From: Parasedimentitalea marina
GTDB lineage: Bacteria > Pseudomonadota > Alphaproteobacteria > Rhodobacterales > Rhodobacteraceae
Reading direction: 5' to 3'
Length of the DNA stretch: 64,000 bases
NCBI RefSeq assembly: GCF_004006175.1
Contig: NZ_CP033219.1
Span: forward strand, 682,001 to 746,000
Shown: positions 7,922 to 16,992 of the stretch, piece after piece
How the letters are laid out: each line of letters opens with the position of its first letter
Position numbering within the stretch: position 1 is the stretch's first letter
The notes under the pieces: generated by a model
The model's input: the letters and a program-made list of their open reading frames with translations, nothing else
What the model was told of the DNA's origin: nothing
Database searches by the model: none
Position numbers and translations under genes: made by a program

Positions 7922-9001
7922 TTAGGCACTAACGCTGGGTTGGGGCGCGTCCAAAGCGGCGAGTGTTTTGATCAGCGAGACCGGTGTGACAACGCCCAGC
8001 GGCTGGCCATCCGCCCCGTCGACCACGACGCCGGATGGGTTATGGGACAGCTCTGAAATCAGGGCCTCTACCACCAGGTCCCCAGAGACATGCACCATGG
8101 CGCTGGTGTCCCCTTCGGCGGGCACGACGCAGGCCTTGGCGCGCAGAACACGGATGCGGGGCACCTCGGAGGTGAACTGGGCGACATAGTCATCCACAGG
8201 ATTGAGGATCAGATCCTCAGGCGTGCCGATCTGCACCACCTTGCCGTCGCGCATGATTGCCATGCGGTCTGCAATGCGCAGGGCCTCGAGAAAATCATGG
8301 GTGATGAACACGATGGATTTGTGCAGGACCTGCTGGATGCGCAGAAATTCGTCCTGCATCTGGCGTCGGATCAAGGGGTCAAGCGCCGAAAACGGCTCAT
8401 CCAGAAACCATACATCCGGTTCCACAGCCAAGGAGCGGGCAATGCCAACCCGTTGTTGCTGACCACCGGACAACTGGCCAGGGAAGGCATCTTCGCGGCC
8501 CGTCAGGTCGACCAGATTGATGACACGCTCGGCGCGCTCTCGCTGTTCGGCCTGCGACAGCCCCTGAAGCCTAAGCGGAAAGGCCACGTTCTCTAAGACT
8601 GTCAGATGGGGGAGTAATCCGAAATTCTGGAACACCATTCCCATCTTGTGACGGCGAATGTCGATCAGTTCCTTGTCGCTTTTGTCCAGCAGGTTTTCGC
8701 CGTCCAAAAGCACTTGGCCATAGCTGGCATCGACCAGTCGTGACAGGCAGCGAACGACCGTGGACTTGCCGGAACCCGACAGGCCCATGATCACGAAAAT
8801 CTCGCCGACATGCACATCAAAACTGACATCAATCGCGGCCGGGATATGGGCCTCGGAACGCATCCGCTTTGCCAGATTTTCGGTGTCGATCTGATACCCG
8901 GCCGCGTCAAAATAGTACTCCGGGTTGGCACCGTAGACTTTCCATAGATTGCGGCAGGATAGTTTGACCGCGCGTGGGCTATCTGTTGTGTCTTGTTCCA
9001 A
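7922..9001 (-). CDS. proV: Glycine betaine/proline-type ABC transporter ATP-binding protein
   Basis: Cytosolic ATPase of 359 residues in the ProV/OpuAA group. It has the group-specific N-terminal extension (NLWKVYGANPEYYF), Walker A GLSGSGKST, Q-loop VFQNFGLLPH, signature LSGGQQQRVGIARSLA, Walker B WFLDEPFSALD and the switch His in ITHDFLEA. A C-terminal regulatory region of about 100 residues follows, where ProV proteins carry CBS-like domains. It pairs with the fused permease and the ProX-like protein. The gene symbol reflects family, not a proven substrate; choline, glycine betaine or a related quaternary amine is likely. Confidence 0.92.
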   Translation of the reverse strand: MEQDTTDSPRAVKLSCRNLWKVYGANPEYYFDAAGYQIDTENLAKRMRSEAHIPAAIDVSFDVHVGEIFVIMGLSGSGKSTVVRCLSRLVDASYGQVLLDGENLLDKSDKELIDIRRHKMGMVFQNFGLLPHLTVLENVAFPLRLQGLSQAEQRERAERVINLVDLTGREDAFPGQLSGGQQQRVGIARSLAVEPDVWFLDEPFSALDPLIRRQMQDEFLRIQQVLHKSIVFITHDFLEALRIADRMAIMRDGKVVQIGTPEDLILNPVDDYVAQFTSEVPRIRVLRAKACVVPAEGDTSAMVHVSGDLVVEALISELSHNPSGVVVDGADGQPLGVVTPVSLIKTLAALDAPQPSVSA

Positions 9002-9030
9002 AACGGTCCTTCCCGATCCCTGATGGGCAA

Positions 9031-9055
9031 ACGTCCGGCGGCGACCGCCGGACGT
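9031..9055 (-). terminator. Stem-loop between binding-protein gene and ATPase gene
   Basis: A perfect 11-bp stem (ACGTCCGGCGG with CCGCCGGACGT) and a 3-base loop lie just after the proX-like stop. There is no T-run, so it is more likely an mRNA-protecting or attenuating hairpin that raises binding-protein output over the downstream genes than a full terminator. Confidence 0.65.
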
Positions 9056-9070
9056 GTTAGTTGTACTGGT

Positions 9071-10003
9071 TTAGTTGATCCAGCTGGTCCATTTGGCTTC
9101 GTTGGCGGTGATCCAGTCCTGAACCACCTCTTCCAGTGGGCGGCCACCCTGATCGACCTCCAGGATCATGGCGTTCTGCTCGGCATTGGTCAGGGTGAAC
9201 TGCTCAATGAACTTGGCAGCCTTCGGCCAGTTTTCCGGCAGTGACTTGGACACGATCTTGTTGACCGAGGCCTGAGCAAATCCGCAGGCGGTGTCGCGCT
9301 GCTGGTCTTCTTCGACACATTCGCCCTGTGCCGGGTTCCACTCGACCCAGTTCATATCAACTTCGGCGAACACCCAGTGCGGCTGCCAGAACATCATCAA
9401 AATCGGTTCTTTCGAGGCCAGCGCGCTTTTCAACTCGGCGACCATGGCGCCCTCGGATCCGCCGGGGACCGGATTGAAGGGCAGACCGGTGCCTTCGACC
9501 ACGGATTTAGAGCGCGTGCCCCAATCCGCGGGGTAGGTGATCAGGCGACCATTGGGAAAGGATTCAGCATTGGCGAATGCCTGAGCGCAATCGTAAAGCG
9601 CCTGATAGCTGGGCAAGCCGGGGCATTGCTCGGCCATGTAGTCGGGATAGATCCAGCCTTCGCGCGGTTCCAGCCCCAGTTGCCCCATGTCGACAATCGC
9701 ACCCGATGTCAGGCCGTTGGTGTAGGCATCTGTGATTGAATTGTCCCAGACTTCGGGGTTGAAATGCAGCTCGCCCTGCTCCAGCGCGGTGAACTGTGGC
9801 AAGCCACCGGCGGTGACCATTTCCACGCTGTAGCCCATTTTCTTTAGCAGCTCTGCGGCGATGTTTGCAGACAGGTGCTGGCCGGTCCATTCGTTGACCG
9901 CAATCTTGATCGGGTCTTGTGACTCGGCTTGCGCCATCGGCGCGGTCACGGTTGCAACCGAAATGGCAAGGGCCGCTACGGCAGTGTTAAGGTTCATCTT
10001 CAT
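9071..10003 (-). CDS. ABC transporter substrate-binding protein, glycine betaine type (ProX-like)
   Basis: Periplasmic binding protein of about 310 residues with a signal peptide (hydrophobic stretch, then APMAQA cleavage region). The mature part begins DPIKIAVNEWTGQHLSANIAAELLKK, the wording of the OpuAC/ProX family, and is rich in Trp and Tyr (WDNS, GWIYPDY, MMFWQPHWVF), fitting an aromatic cage for a quaternary ammonium group. GGAGG lies 5 bases before the ATG at 10003; a further ATG at 9997 is also possible, while the ATG at 10024 overlaps the upstream stop but lacks spacing to a ribosome site. It delivers substrate to the adjacent ProV-like ATPase and fused permease. Confidence 0.9.
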   Translation of the reverse strand: MKMNLNTAVAALAISVATVTAPMAQAESQDPIKIAVNEWTGQHLSANIAAELLKKMGYSVEMVTAGGLPQFTALEQGELHFNPEVWDNSITDAYTNGLTSGAIVDMGQLGLEPREGWIYPDYMAEQCPGLPSYQALYDCAQAFANAESFPNGRLITYPADWGTRSKSVVEGTGLPFNPVPGGSEGAMVAELKSALASKEPILMMFWQPHWVFAEVDMNWVEWNPAQGECVEEDQQRDTACGFAQASVNKIVSKSLPENWPKAAKFIEQFTLTNAEQNAMILEVDQGGRPLEEVVQDWITANEAKWTSWIN

Positions 10004-10023
10004 CATTTCCTCCCTGAGTTTCA

Positions 10024-11784
10024 TTATCGTCTGGCATTCGCCAGTAGTGCGGCGCGCAAGCTGTCCCGGTCGCCGGCATAGTCGTGACTGATGTCCCGCG
10101 ACCGTTGGCTGAGCGCCCAGTCAGGCGCTGCCAGCAGCGGCGCATCCTGCGCGGCAGGCAAGGCACGGCCCCGGATCAGGTCCGAAGCCCGCTCTGCCAG
10201 CATCAGTGTTGGTGCATTCAGGTCGCCGGCCGTTGCCTGCGGCATGACCGAGCTATCGACAACTAGAAGACCCTGGACCCCCTTAACGCGCATGGTTTTT
10301 GGGTCGACCACGGCGGCGGCGTCATCCCCCATCCGGCAGGTGCCACAGGGGTGATAGGCGCTTTCGACTTTGTCGGTGATGAATTGATCGATGCTGTCAT
10401 CGCTTTGGCAGGCATCCCCTGGTGCCAGCTCTTTACCGCGGTAGGGGGCAAAGGCTGGTTGGGCAAAAATCTCGCGCGTCAACCGGATGCAGGCGCGCAT
10501 CTCCGGCCTGTCCTCGGGATGGGTCATGTAGTTGAACCGGACCCGAGGCAGATCGCAAGAATCTGCGCTGCGCAGCCGCACCCAGCCGCGACTTTTGGAG
10601 CGTTTAGTGCCCACATGCACCTGAAACCCGTGACCTTTGGCCAGTGTTTTTCCGTCATAGGAAATAGCAAGCGGCAGAAAGTGGTACTGGATGTCCGGAT
10701 AGACAATGCCGGCGCGGCTGCGAATATGGCCGCCGCTTTCGAAATGGTTCGTCGCGCCCAATCCGCCTTTGGTCAGCAGCCACCGGGCGCCAATCATTGC
10801 TTTGCCAATAAGGTTCATGTGTGAAAACAATGACACCGGTTGGGTGCATTCCTGCTGCACATAGACCTCTAGGTGGTCCATCAGGTTTTCACCCACTTCA
10901 GCCCGGTCAGCCTGAACCTCGATCTGATGCGCCTGCAACTCTTTGGCCGGCCCGATGCCTGACCGCTTGAGGATAACCGGCGACATGATCGCACCAGCAC
11001 TGAGGATGATTTCCTGATCGGCCCGGGCCAGCTGTGGCCTACCATTTTGGGTGAACAAAACACCCGAGGCGCGACCCTGATCAAACAGGATCCGGTCCAC
11101 CAGCGCCTGCGAGATCACCCGAACGTTGCCGCGCTTGATCGCCGGGCGCAGATAACCGACCGCCGCGCTTGATCGTTTGCCGCCGCCGACCGACATCTCC
11201 ATCGGGCCCATGCCTTCGTGCTGACGCTGGTTCATGTTGGGACTGGCCGCATACCCGGCCTGCGACCCGGCCTGAACAAAGGTCTGGTACAGCGGGTTGG
11301 TTTCCGGCCCTCGCGTCACCGAGATCGGCCCATGGATGCCGCGCAATGGGCCGCCACCTTTGACATTCTCAAGACGTTGGAAATAGGGCAGCACATTTGC
11401 CCAGTGCCATCCACCAGCCCCCAATGCGGACCAAAGCTCATAGTCCATCGGATTGCCACGCACATAACACATGCCGTTGATTGACGAGGACCCGCCGAGC
11501 CCCTTGCCGCGGGGCAGGTTCATGACCCGGTTGTCCAACCCGGGCTCGGGCTCTGTCACCATGCCCCAGTTGAATCGCTTGGTGTTCATTGGGATCGACA
11601 GTGCCGTTGGCATCTCGACATATATCGATTTGTCGCTGCCGCCGGCCTCGAGCACCAAAATACGAGCTTTTGGGTCCTCGCCCAAGCGGTTGGCCAGCAC
11701 ACAGCCGGCCGATCCGGCACCAATGATGATGTAATCATAGGCTCCGATGTCAGTCGCTGTGGCGGAAGATACAGAATGTGACAT
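10024..11784 (-). CDS. GMC family FAD oxidoreductase, choline dehydrogenase-like
   Basis: FAD-dependent alcohol oxidoreductase of 586 residues, the length of BetA. The ADP-binding motif GAGSAGCVLANRL and a following Glu (LEAGG) lie at residues 22-50, the GMC signature 1 region RGKGLGGSSSINGMCYVRG near 90-110, and the catalytic His region HPCGTCRMG and NAPTLMLAE near the C-terminus. BetA oxidises choline to betaine aldehyde, but the GMC family covers many alcohols. No betaine aldehyde dehydrogenase lies beside it, and a cupin gene precedes it by 26 bases, so choline is only one candidate. It sits in the same operon as the betaine-type importer, which suggests it acts on the imported compound. 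Confidence 0.88.
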   Translation of the reverse strand: MSHSVSSATATDIGAYDYIIIGAGSAGCVLANRLGEDPKARILVLEAGGSDKSIYVEMPTALSIPMNTKRFNWGMVTEPEPGLDNRVMNLPRGKGLGGSSSINGMCYVRGNPMDYELWSALGAGGWHWANVLPYFQRLENVKGGGPLRGIHGPISVTRGPETNPLYQTFVQAGSQAGYAASPNMNQRQHEGMGPMEMSVGGGKRSSAAVGYLRPAIKRGNVRVISQALVDRILFDQGRASGVLFTQNGRPQLARADQEIILSAGAIMSPVILKRSGIGPAKELQAHQIEVQADRAEVGENLMDHLEVYVQQECTQPVSLFSHMNLIGKAMIGARWLLTKGGLGATNHFESGGHIRSRAGIVYPDIQYHFLPLAISYDGKTLAKGHGFQVHVGTKRSKSRGWVRLRSADSCDLPRVRFNYMTHPEDRPEMRACIRLTREIFAQPAFAPYRGKELAPGDACQSDDSIDQFITDKVESAYHPCGTCRMGDDAAAVVDPKTMRVKGVQGLLVVDSSVMPQATAGDLNAPTLMLAERASDLIRGRALPAAQDAPLLAAPDWALSQRSRDISHDYAGDRDSLRAALLANARR

Positions 11785-11810
11785 GCGAAAATCCAGGCTC
11801 AGCTATGGGA

Positions 11811-12170
11811 TCAATCGATCATCACGTAGTATTTCAACATCGGCTCTGTCTGCTTCCAGTAGCCGCGAAAGCCTTTGGGGACGAGAAAGGCATCGCCCTT
11901 GGTATAGGTTTCCGAGAAGTCTTCATTCTCGAGCGTCACGGAGCCTTCCAGCAGGTACATAAATTCACTGCAGGGATAGTTCTCGTAGAATTCGGTATAA
12001 GGAGAGGAGCGCCAAATACCGGCGCGAACGCCGGGTTCGTCCTTTTGAAAGTAGATGTGATCCAACCCCATCGGCTGACCCTCGATCAACTCTGCTGTTT
12101 CCAACGCGATATCGGCTGCATCTTTCCAGCCATCAGGGCCATTTGCTGCGAATTTCATGGGTTTGGTCAT
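11811..12170 (-). CDS. Small cupin-domain protein
   Basis: A 119-residue single-domain cupin. The beta-barrel motifs are recognisable (CSEFMYLLEGSVTLEN, then GDAFLVPKGFRGYWKQ), close to the cupin_3 (DUF861) group, in which metal-binding His residues are often replaced, as they largely are here. The ATG at 12170 is chosen from an AGGAAA ribosome site and the MTKPMKF start; the longer frame reaches into the LysR promoter. First gene of the six-gene operon running to 4796. It may bind or isomerise the pathway substrate; no function can be assigned. Confidence 0.8.
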   Translation of the reverse strand: MTKPMKFAANGPDGWKDAADIALETAELIEGQPMGLDHIYFQKDEPGVRAGIWRSSPYTEFYENYPCSEFMYLLEGSVTLENEDFSETYTKGDAFLVPKGFRGYWKQTEPMLKYYVMID

Positions 12171-12250
12171 GGTGTATTTCCTGTTGGGTCGCCGATTTGC
12201 CGACGAAAGTTGGCAAATAGTTACGAAACAAATCTGGAAACACGAAATTA

Positions 12251-12270
12251 TTACGGTTACACTATCGTAA
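12251..12270. promoter_or_regulatory. LysR-type operator candidate
   Basis: TTACG-N10-CGTAA is a perfect dyad centred about 30 bases before the LysR start and 90 bases before the cupin start, in the divergent promoter. It contains a T-N11-A core as expected for LysR-type regulators. A further GTTACGAAA half-site lies about 30 bases to the left. Confidence 0.6.
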
Positions 12271-12290
12271 CTTGAGGTTACTATAAACCT

Positions 12291-13244
12291 ATGTCTCACT
12301 CACCCTCTCTGACAGCCCTGCGTGCCTTTGACCTTGTTGCCCGACTGGGGTCGTTCACCGAGGCAGCGCGAAAGCAGAATGTGACACGCCCGGCGATCAG
12401 CAAGCAGGTCAAGGGCCTGGAGGTCCTGATGGGGTGCCAATTGATCGTTCGATCAGGCCCCAAAGTCACACTGACGACGCAGGGCACTGAACTTGCGGCC
12501 GGGCTGCGCCAGGGCTTTGATATAATTTCTGCCAGTACCCAAAAGGTAATCGAGCATTCCAATCACCCCAAAACGGTCCGAATCCTCGTGGAACGGGATT
12601 TCGCATCATCCTGGCTGGCAGAACGCATTGGGGCCTTTTTGGTGGCGCACCCCGGCATATCCATCGAGGTCAACGCCGAACACAATGGCCAGCTGCGTGA
12701 AGGCGAGGATTTCAGCTTTCGGATCTTTTACGGACCTAAAGGGTGCTATGAGACTGAAACACTCGTCGAGGATTTTCTGTGTGACTGGGTCGATATCCCA
12801 GTCTGTACGCCAGACTATCAGGTCGCGCATATCACCGAGCATGGCCGCTATCATAACGCCCATTTTCTGATCGACAAAAATTACAATCCCTGGTCCGAGT
12901 GGTTTGATAAGGCGGATCTGGAAAATCCGGGCGCGCAGGCGTCCTATACAAGCTTTAATGAAACCACATTATGTCTGTCAGCCGCTTTGGCGGGCTCTGG
13001 TATCACAATCGGAGACAGTTTCCTGTGCTTGCCTGCGATTGACAGTGGCCGTCTTGTTGCGCCGTTCAAAATCGGGTTGCGCAGCTCGGAACGGTATTCA
13101 ATCTGCTACCCGTCTGGGCGAACCCTGTCGAAATCTGAGAGATATTTTCAAAATTGGCTGACCCAAACAATCAAAGAATATGATCAGACCGTTGGGCAAG
13201 TCCTGAGCGGGATTGGCATCAATGTGATAGCATCGCATACCTAG
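12291..13244 (+). CDS. LysR family transcriptional regulator (GcvA-like)
   Basis: LysR regulator of 317 residues. The N-terminal HTH has the GcvA-subgroup wording (SLTALRAFDLVARLGSFTEAARKQ, then TRPAISKQVKGLE), followed by a substrate-binding-like effector domain. It is transcribed divergently from the cupin/GMC/transporter/HDAC operon with 120 bases between starts and a dyad operator candidate in the gap, so it most likely controls that operon in response to the imported amine or an oxidation product. Confidence 0.9.
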   Translation: MSHSPSLTALRAFDLVARLGSFTEAARKQNVTRPAISKQVKGLEVLMGCQLIVRSGPKVTLTTQGTELAAGLRQGFDIISASTQKVIEHSNHPKTVRILVERDFASSWLAERIGAFLVAHPGISIEVNAEHNGQLREGEDFSFRIFYGPKGCYETETLVEDFLCDWVDIPVCTPDYQVAHITEHGRYHNAHFLIDKNYNPWSEWFDKADLENPGAQASYTSFNETTLCLSAALAGSGITIGDSFLCLPAIDSGRLVAPFKIGLRSSERYSICYPSGRTLSKSERYFQNWLTQTIKEYDQTVGQVLSGIGINVIASHT

Positions 13245-14187
13245 CGCGCTGATATTCCCCGAAGGCCCGCATTTTGGTCCATATCTGTGCTTGGGGGCAG
13301 GCGGGTGCCCTGCCACCCACGCGTGAGAACGCGAAAAGCGACGCATCCTTCAAGCGACGCTTGCCACGGTCTGTGGTGGCCATCACGCCGGTCAAATATC
13401 TCAACTTCGCGAAACATGCTGAATAAGCAGGGAAGCAAATAATTCGGGCAATTTGCCTGGGGATATCCTTCGAGGGGTGCTGTCAGCGGGTTTCGCAATC
13501 GCTGCCTTTCTGTCCTTCGATCTGTCCCAATTGCGAGGGTCCAAAACGCGGCACTATATCATTTTGTAACTGGCCTACTCGACGTGGGCCCATCAACCAA
13601 AGGGCGAAAGCTTTTTGGATTTGGGCTTCGGTGTAGGCATCGGTTGAAATGCCGAGAGTTCCAGGCCCGCGAGGGGCATCGGTTGGTAAAGTGGCTGTGC
13701 AGAGGCTGGACCCTGAATGCATCTGGACATGACGAAAGGGTGGTCAGACCCCCAACAGTATCTGATGCATGGAAAGTGGCACTTTTTACAATGGATTTCT
13801 GTGATCACATTTGATCCGCAGAACGCAAATCTGAGTCGGGGGACTGCAAAATCGAACCGGTGTGACGGGTAGCTGCGGGGCCGATGACAGGCAATGCATC
13901 GTTCGAAAAATGGAAATGACCACGTGGCTGGAGCAGCGGAGTTTCACCTGGTTTTCAGGAGAGCCTTCTAAGTTTAACAGAGTGGTGCTCTTGTGGAATG
14001 CGTTGAGGAAGAACAACCATAGGTAGTTGTATCGCCTTGTCCTGCTGGTTTGTTGGGCTTATCCACAGGTGTAGGCACTGGTCCAGCGCCCTTGGTGAAC
14101 GGGGCTAGGTTCGAGCTGCCGATCGCGCATATTTTGTTAAGAAATTTGGTGTCATATATTCTAAGTTTTGAAATAGGAGGCACCCAG
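13245..14187. other. 943-base stretch without a recognisable gene
   Basis: Small open frames exist on both strands (for example 13483-13722 minus and 13584-13814 plus) but overlap one another, lack ribosome sites and match no family I know. No tRNA cloverleaf or transposase domain was found. The stretch may hold decayed genes or regulatory RNA; the last ~40 bases contain the ribosome site and presumably the promoter of the PstS-like gene. Confidence 0.5.
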
Positions 14188-15012
14188 ATGGCCAAGGTGA
14201 CACTCAGCTTCGCAGTACAGGTTGGCGCAACGGTTGCAGCGTTGTTTTCGGGAAGCATTGCCTGTGCTGATACTTTGCGGATTGGCGGGACGGGTGCAGC
14301 CCTTGGTAGTATGTCGGTTCTTGCCGAAGCTTTTGAAGACCGTAATCCGGGTAATACGATTCAAGTGCTTCCCAGCCTGGGAAGCAGTGGCGGCGTTAAA
14401 GCGTTGGTTGCTCAGGCGATAGATCTCAGCGTGAGTGCCCGGCCACTGAAAGATAAGGAAACTGCGGCTGGTGCGTCGGCAAAAGCTTATGCCAGAACAC
14501 AATTGGTATTTGCGACAACCCGTGGCAATGATGTGACCGGGGTTACGACCGAACAGCTTGAGCAAGTCTATAACGGTACGATTTCCCACTGGGCTGATGG
14601 CAGGCCCATTCGTCTGGTTATGCGTCCCGCCGCAGAATCTGACACGCGTATTCTGCGGGGACTGTCTGTCGAATTGGATCGTGCGGTTGGCATCGCACTG
14701 GACCGCCCCGGCCTGGTCAGTGCGACCAACGATCAGGAAAATGCTGCATTGTTGGAGCGTTTGGAAGGGTCATTGGGTATGATCCCCATGGGCCAGATCG
14801 CAACCGAAAATCGCCGTCTGAACATTCTATCGCTTGATGGCCATGATCCGACTGACACTTCTGAAAATGCCCCTGACGGGCCACTCACCAAAACGTTCTA
14901 CCTGGTTTCGACTGACAACATTTCCCCCCTTGCATCGGACTTCCGTGACTTTGTCTACTCAGACGAAGGCCGCGCGCTGCTGTCTGACTATGCGTTCACA
15001 CCGGCCGGATAG
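14188..15012 (+). CDS. PstS-like periplasmic substrate-binding protein
   Basis: Secreted binding protein of 274 residues with a signal peptide ending near residue 28 (SGSIACADT). The mature start (TLRIGGTGAALGSMSVLAEAF) and the SLGSSGGVKAL and LSVSARPL segments are those of the phosphate-binding-like PBP_like_2 family. No pstCAB follows; instead the GGDEF-EAL gene starts 8 bases downstream. That places it as a ligand-sensing partner for the membrane signalling protein rather than part of a transporter. AGGAGG precedes the chosen ATG. The ligand could be phosphate or another oxyanion; this is not determinable here. Confidence 0.85.
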   Translation: MAKVTLSFAVQVGATVAALFSGSIACADTLRIGGTGAALGSMSVLAEAFEDRNPGNTIQVLPSLGSSGGVKALVAQAIDLSVSARPLKDKETAAGASAKAYARTQLVFATTRGNDVTGVTTEQLEQVYNGTISHWADGRPIRLVMRPAAESDTRILRGLSVELDRAVGIALDRPGLVSATNDQENAALLERLEGSLGMIPMGQIATENRRLNILSLDGHDPTDTSENAPDGPLTKTFYLVSTDNISPLASDFRDFVYSDEGRALLSDYAFTPAG

Positions 15013-15020
15013 GAAATCCA

Positions 15021-16919
15021 ATGTTTGAGGAAAACAGTCAGTCCGATTTGGTAGATCCGAGTATCGTACGCCTGACAACGGCATTTGCGTTTGCTGTTTC
15101 TCTGGCGATATCGATCCTTGTGCCGGTATCGTATTTTTACTTTGGGCTGCAGTTCGTTCACGGAAAAACCACTGCTCAAGCAGACATGAATTCTGAGGAT
15201 ATAAGCCAGCTTGTCGGCCGCAATCCGCTAATGTGGCACTTTGAGACGCTCAGAATTACTGAATTTCTGGGCGGCTATGAGGACACCGAGATATGGAAAG
15301 TTTTCGATGTCGACGGGCAACTTGTCGCCCAGGTTGGAATGGCCTCCATACCCAGCCCGGTAATCCTGACGTCTCATGCATTTTTTGACTCGGGCATTGA
15401 GGCCGGGCGCCTTGAAGTCACGTACAGTATTCGCCCCTTGGCCTATCGCAGCTTGGCAGTCTTCTTCCTTTCAACCCTTCTTGGGGGGCTCGTTTTCATT
15501 GGGATGCGAACGCTTCCGCTTAGAGTGTTACGCCAAGCGATTGAGCATGCTTCCTTTTTGGCCAGTCATGATCCGCTTACGGAATTACCGAACAGATCCC
15601 TGTTCAATAATTGGTTGATCAACGCCATTGCAGACGTTGATCGGCAACAAACTCCCTTGGCGGTTCTTTGTTTGGATCTTGATCACTTTAAGGACGTCAA
15701 TGATCTATTGGGGCATGCGGCGGGGGATGACCTTCTTAAGCAGGCGACAGAACGGCTAATAGCGTTGCTGGACAGTAATGATTTACTAGCGCGGCTAGGG
15801 GGCGACGAATTTGCCATTGTCCAAAAGTCGGCTGATCAACCAAGTGGCGCGACCCAGCTTGCAAACTTGATCACGGCCGAATTGTCACGGCCCTTTGATC
15901 TGGATGGCAACGAGGCAATCATTGGGACCAGCGTCGGAATTACCGTTTTGACCGATGGTAGCCATATCAAGGCTACAACACTGCTGCAGCAGGCAGATCT
16001 GGCCCTATACCGTGCAAAAAACGAGTGTCGTGGGTCCATTCAGTTTTACGCCGAGGAGATGAACCAGCAACTGTTGATCCGCAAAAAGCTTGAATCCGAT
16101 CTTCGGATCGCTTTGACTTCGGATCAACTTGATCTGGAATTTCAGCCGCAGATTGACCTGGCCACTGGCAAAATTGTGGGTGTCGAGGCCCTGTTGCGCT
16201 GGAACCATCCCACCGAAGGGCGCATTCCGCCTGATCAGTTTATCGGTTTGGCCGAGGAAACCGGTTTGATTATCCCGATTGGTGAATGGGTCATCCGTAG
16301 TGCCTGCGCTCACGCGCGGGATTGGCCTGAATTGAAATTTGCCGTCAATGTTTCGCCGGTGCAATTCCGGTCACCAAACCTTTTGGAATTGATCCGGAGC
16401 TCGCTTGCAGACGAGAACGTAGAGCCGGGTCGATTGGAAATTGAGATCACGGAAGGCATCTTGATCCAGAACACCGAAGAAACCATAGCGATCCTGACCC
16501 AGTTAAAAGATATGGGCGTGCGCATCGCAATGGATGACTTTGGGACCGGCTATTCAAGCCTGAACTACCTGCGCCGGTTTGACTTTGACAAGATTAAGAT
16601 AGACCAATCCTTTACAGCCGGTCTTGGCCATAGCCCCGAAGCTGACAGCATCATTCAGGCTGTGATTGATCTGGGAGCATCCCTAGGCATGACGTCCAAT
16701 GCCGAAGGTGTTGAAACCATGGAACAAGCCCGCATCTTGAAGGATCAGGGCTGTAAGGAAGTGCAGGGATATTATTTTGGTCGGCCTATGGCATCGTCCA
16801 GCATCCAGGAACTATTGGCGGATCAGGACTGGATGTCTGTTGAAGCCAAAGCGGGTGGGACTGACGAGGCGACGATTACAGATATATCAACTGCCCGCAT
16901 GGGAACCAGAAGCAACTGA
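15021..16919 (+). CDS. Membrane GGDEF-EAL cyclic-di-GMP signalling protein
   Basis: Inner-membrane protein of 632 residues. TM1 lies at about 18-44, a periplasmic domain at 45-141, TM2 at 142-165, a GGDEF domain at about 180-340 and an EAL domain at about 355-605. The cyclase motif is intact (LGGDEF, residues 259-264), as is the EAL motif (VEALLRW, Glu389) and the DDFGTGYSS loop, so both synthesis and breakdown of c-di-GMP are possible. The RxxD inhibitory site before GGDEF is absent (DSND instead). The periplasmic domain probably contacts the PstS-like protein encoded 8 bases upstream. No HAMP or PAS domain is evident between TM2 and GGDEF. Confidence 0.93.
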   Translation: MFEENSQSDLVDPSIVRLTTAFAFAVSLAISILVPVSYFYFGLQFVHGKTTAQADMNSEDISQLVGRNPLMWHFETLRITEFLGGYEDTEIWKVFDVDGQLVAQVGMASIPSPVILTSHAFFDSGIEAGRLEVTYSIRPLAYRSLAVFFLSTLLGGLVFIGMRTLPLRVLRQAIEHASFLASHDPLTELPNRSLFNNWLINAIADVDRQQTPLAVLCLDLDHFKDVNDLLGHAAGDDLLKQATERLIALLDSNDLLARLGGDEFAIVQKSADQPSGATQLANLITAELSRPFDLDGNEAIIGTSVGITVLTDGSHIKATTLLQQADLALYRAKNECRGSIQFYAEEMNQQLLIRKKLESDLRIALTSDQLDLEFQPQIDLATGKIVGVEALLRWNHPTEGRIPPDQFIGLAEETGLIIPIGEWVIRSACAHARDWPELKFAVNVSPVQFRSPNLLELIRSSLADENVEPGRLEIEITEGILIQNTEETIAILTQLKDMGVRIAMDDFGTGYSSLNYLRRFDFDKIKIDQSFTAGLGHSPEADSIIQAVIDLGASLGMTSNAEGVETMEQARILKDQGCKEVQGYYFGRPMASSSIQELLADQDWMSVEAKAGGTDEATITDISTARMGTRSN

Positions 16920-16992
16920 TATTGCCTTTTCAACAGGAAACCATCTTCGAGCGGACCTCTGTCCGGCCCTGTCACAACAGGCCCATCAGTGA

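Noticed and set aside
13483..13722. 79-codon minus-strand frame in the gene-free stretch
   Set aside because: No ribosome site, no recognisable domain, and it overlaps an equally long plus-strand frame.
13974..14258. Minus-strand open frame whose translation (GSSNLAPFTKG) resembles a read-through tRNA 3' end
   Set aside because: The supposed T-arm does not pair properly and no anticodon or D arm can be drawn nearby; part of the frame also lies inside the PstS-like gene. It might be a decayed attachment site, but the evidence is too thin.
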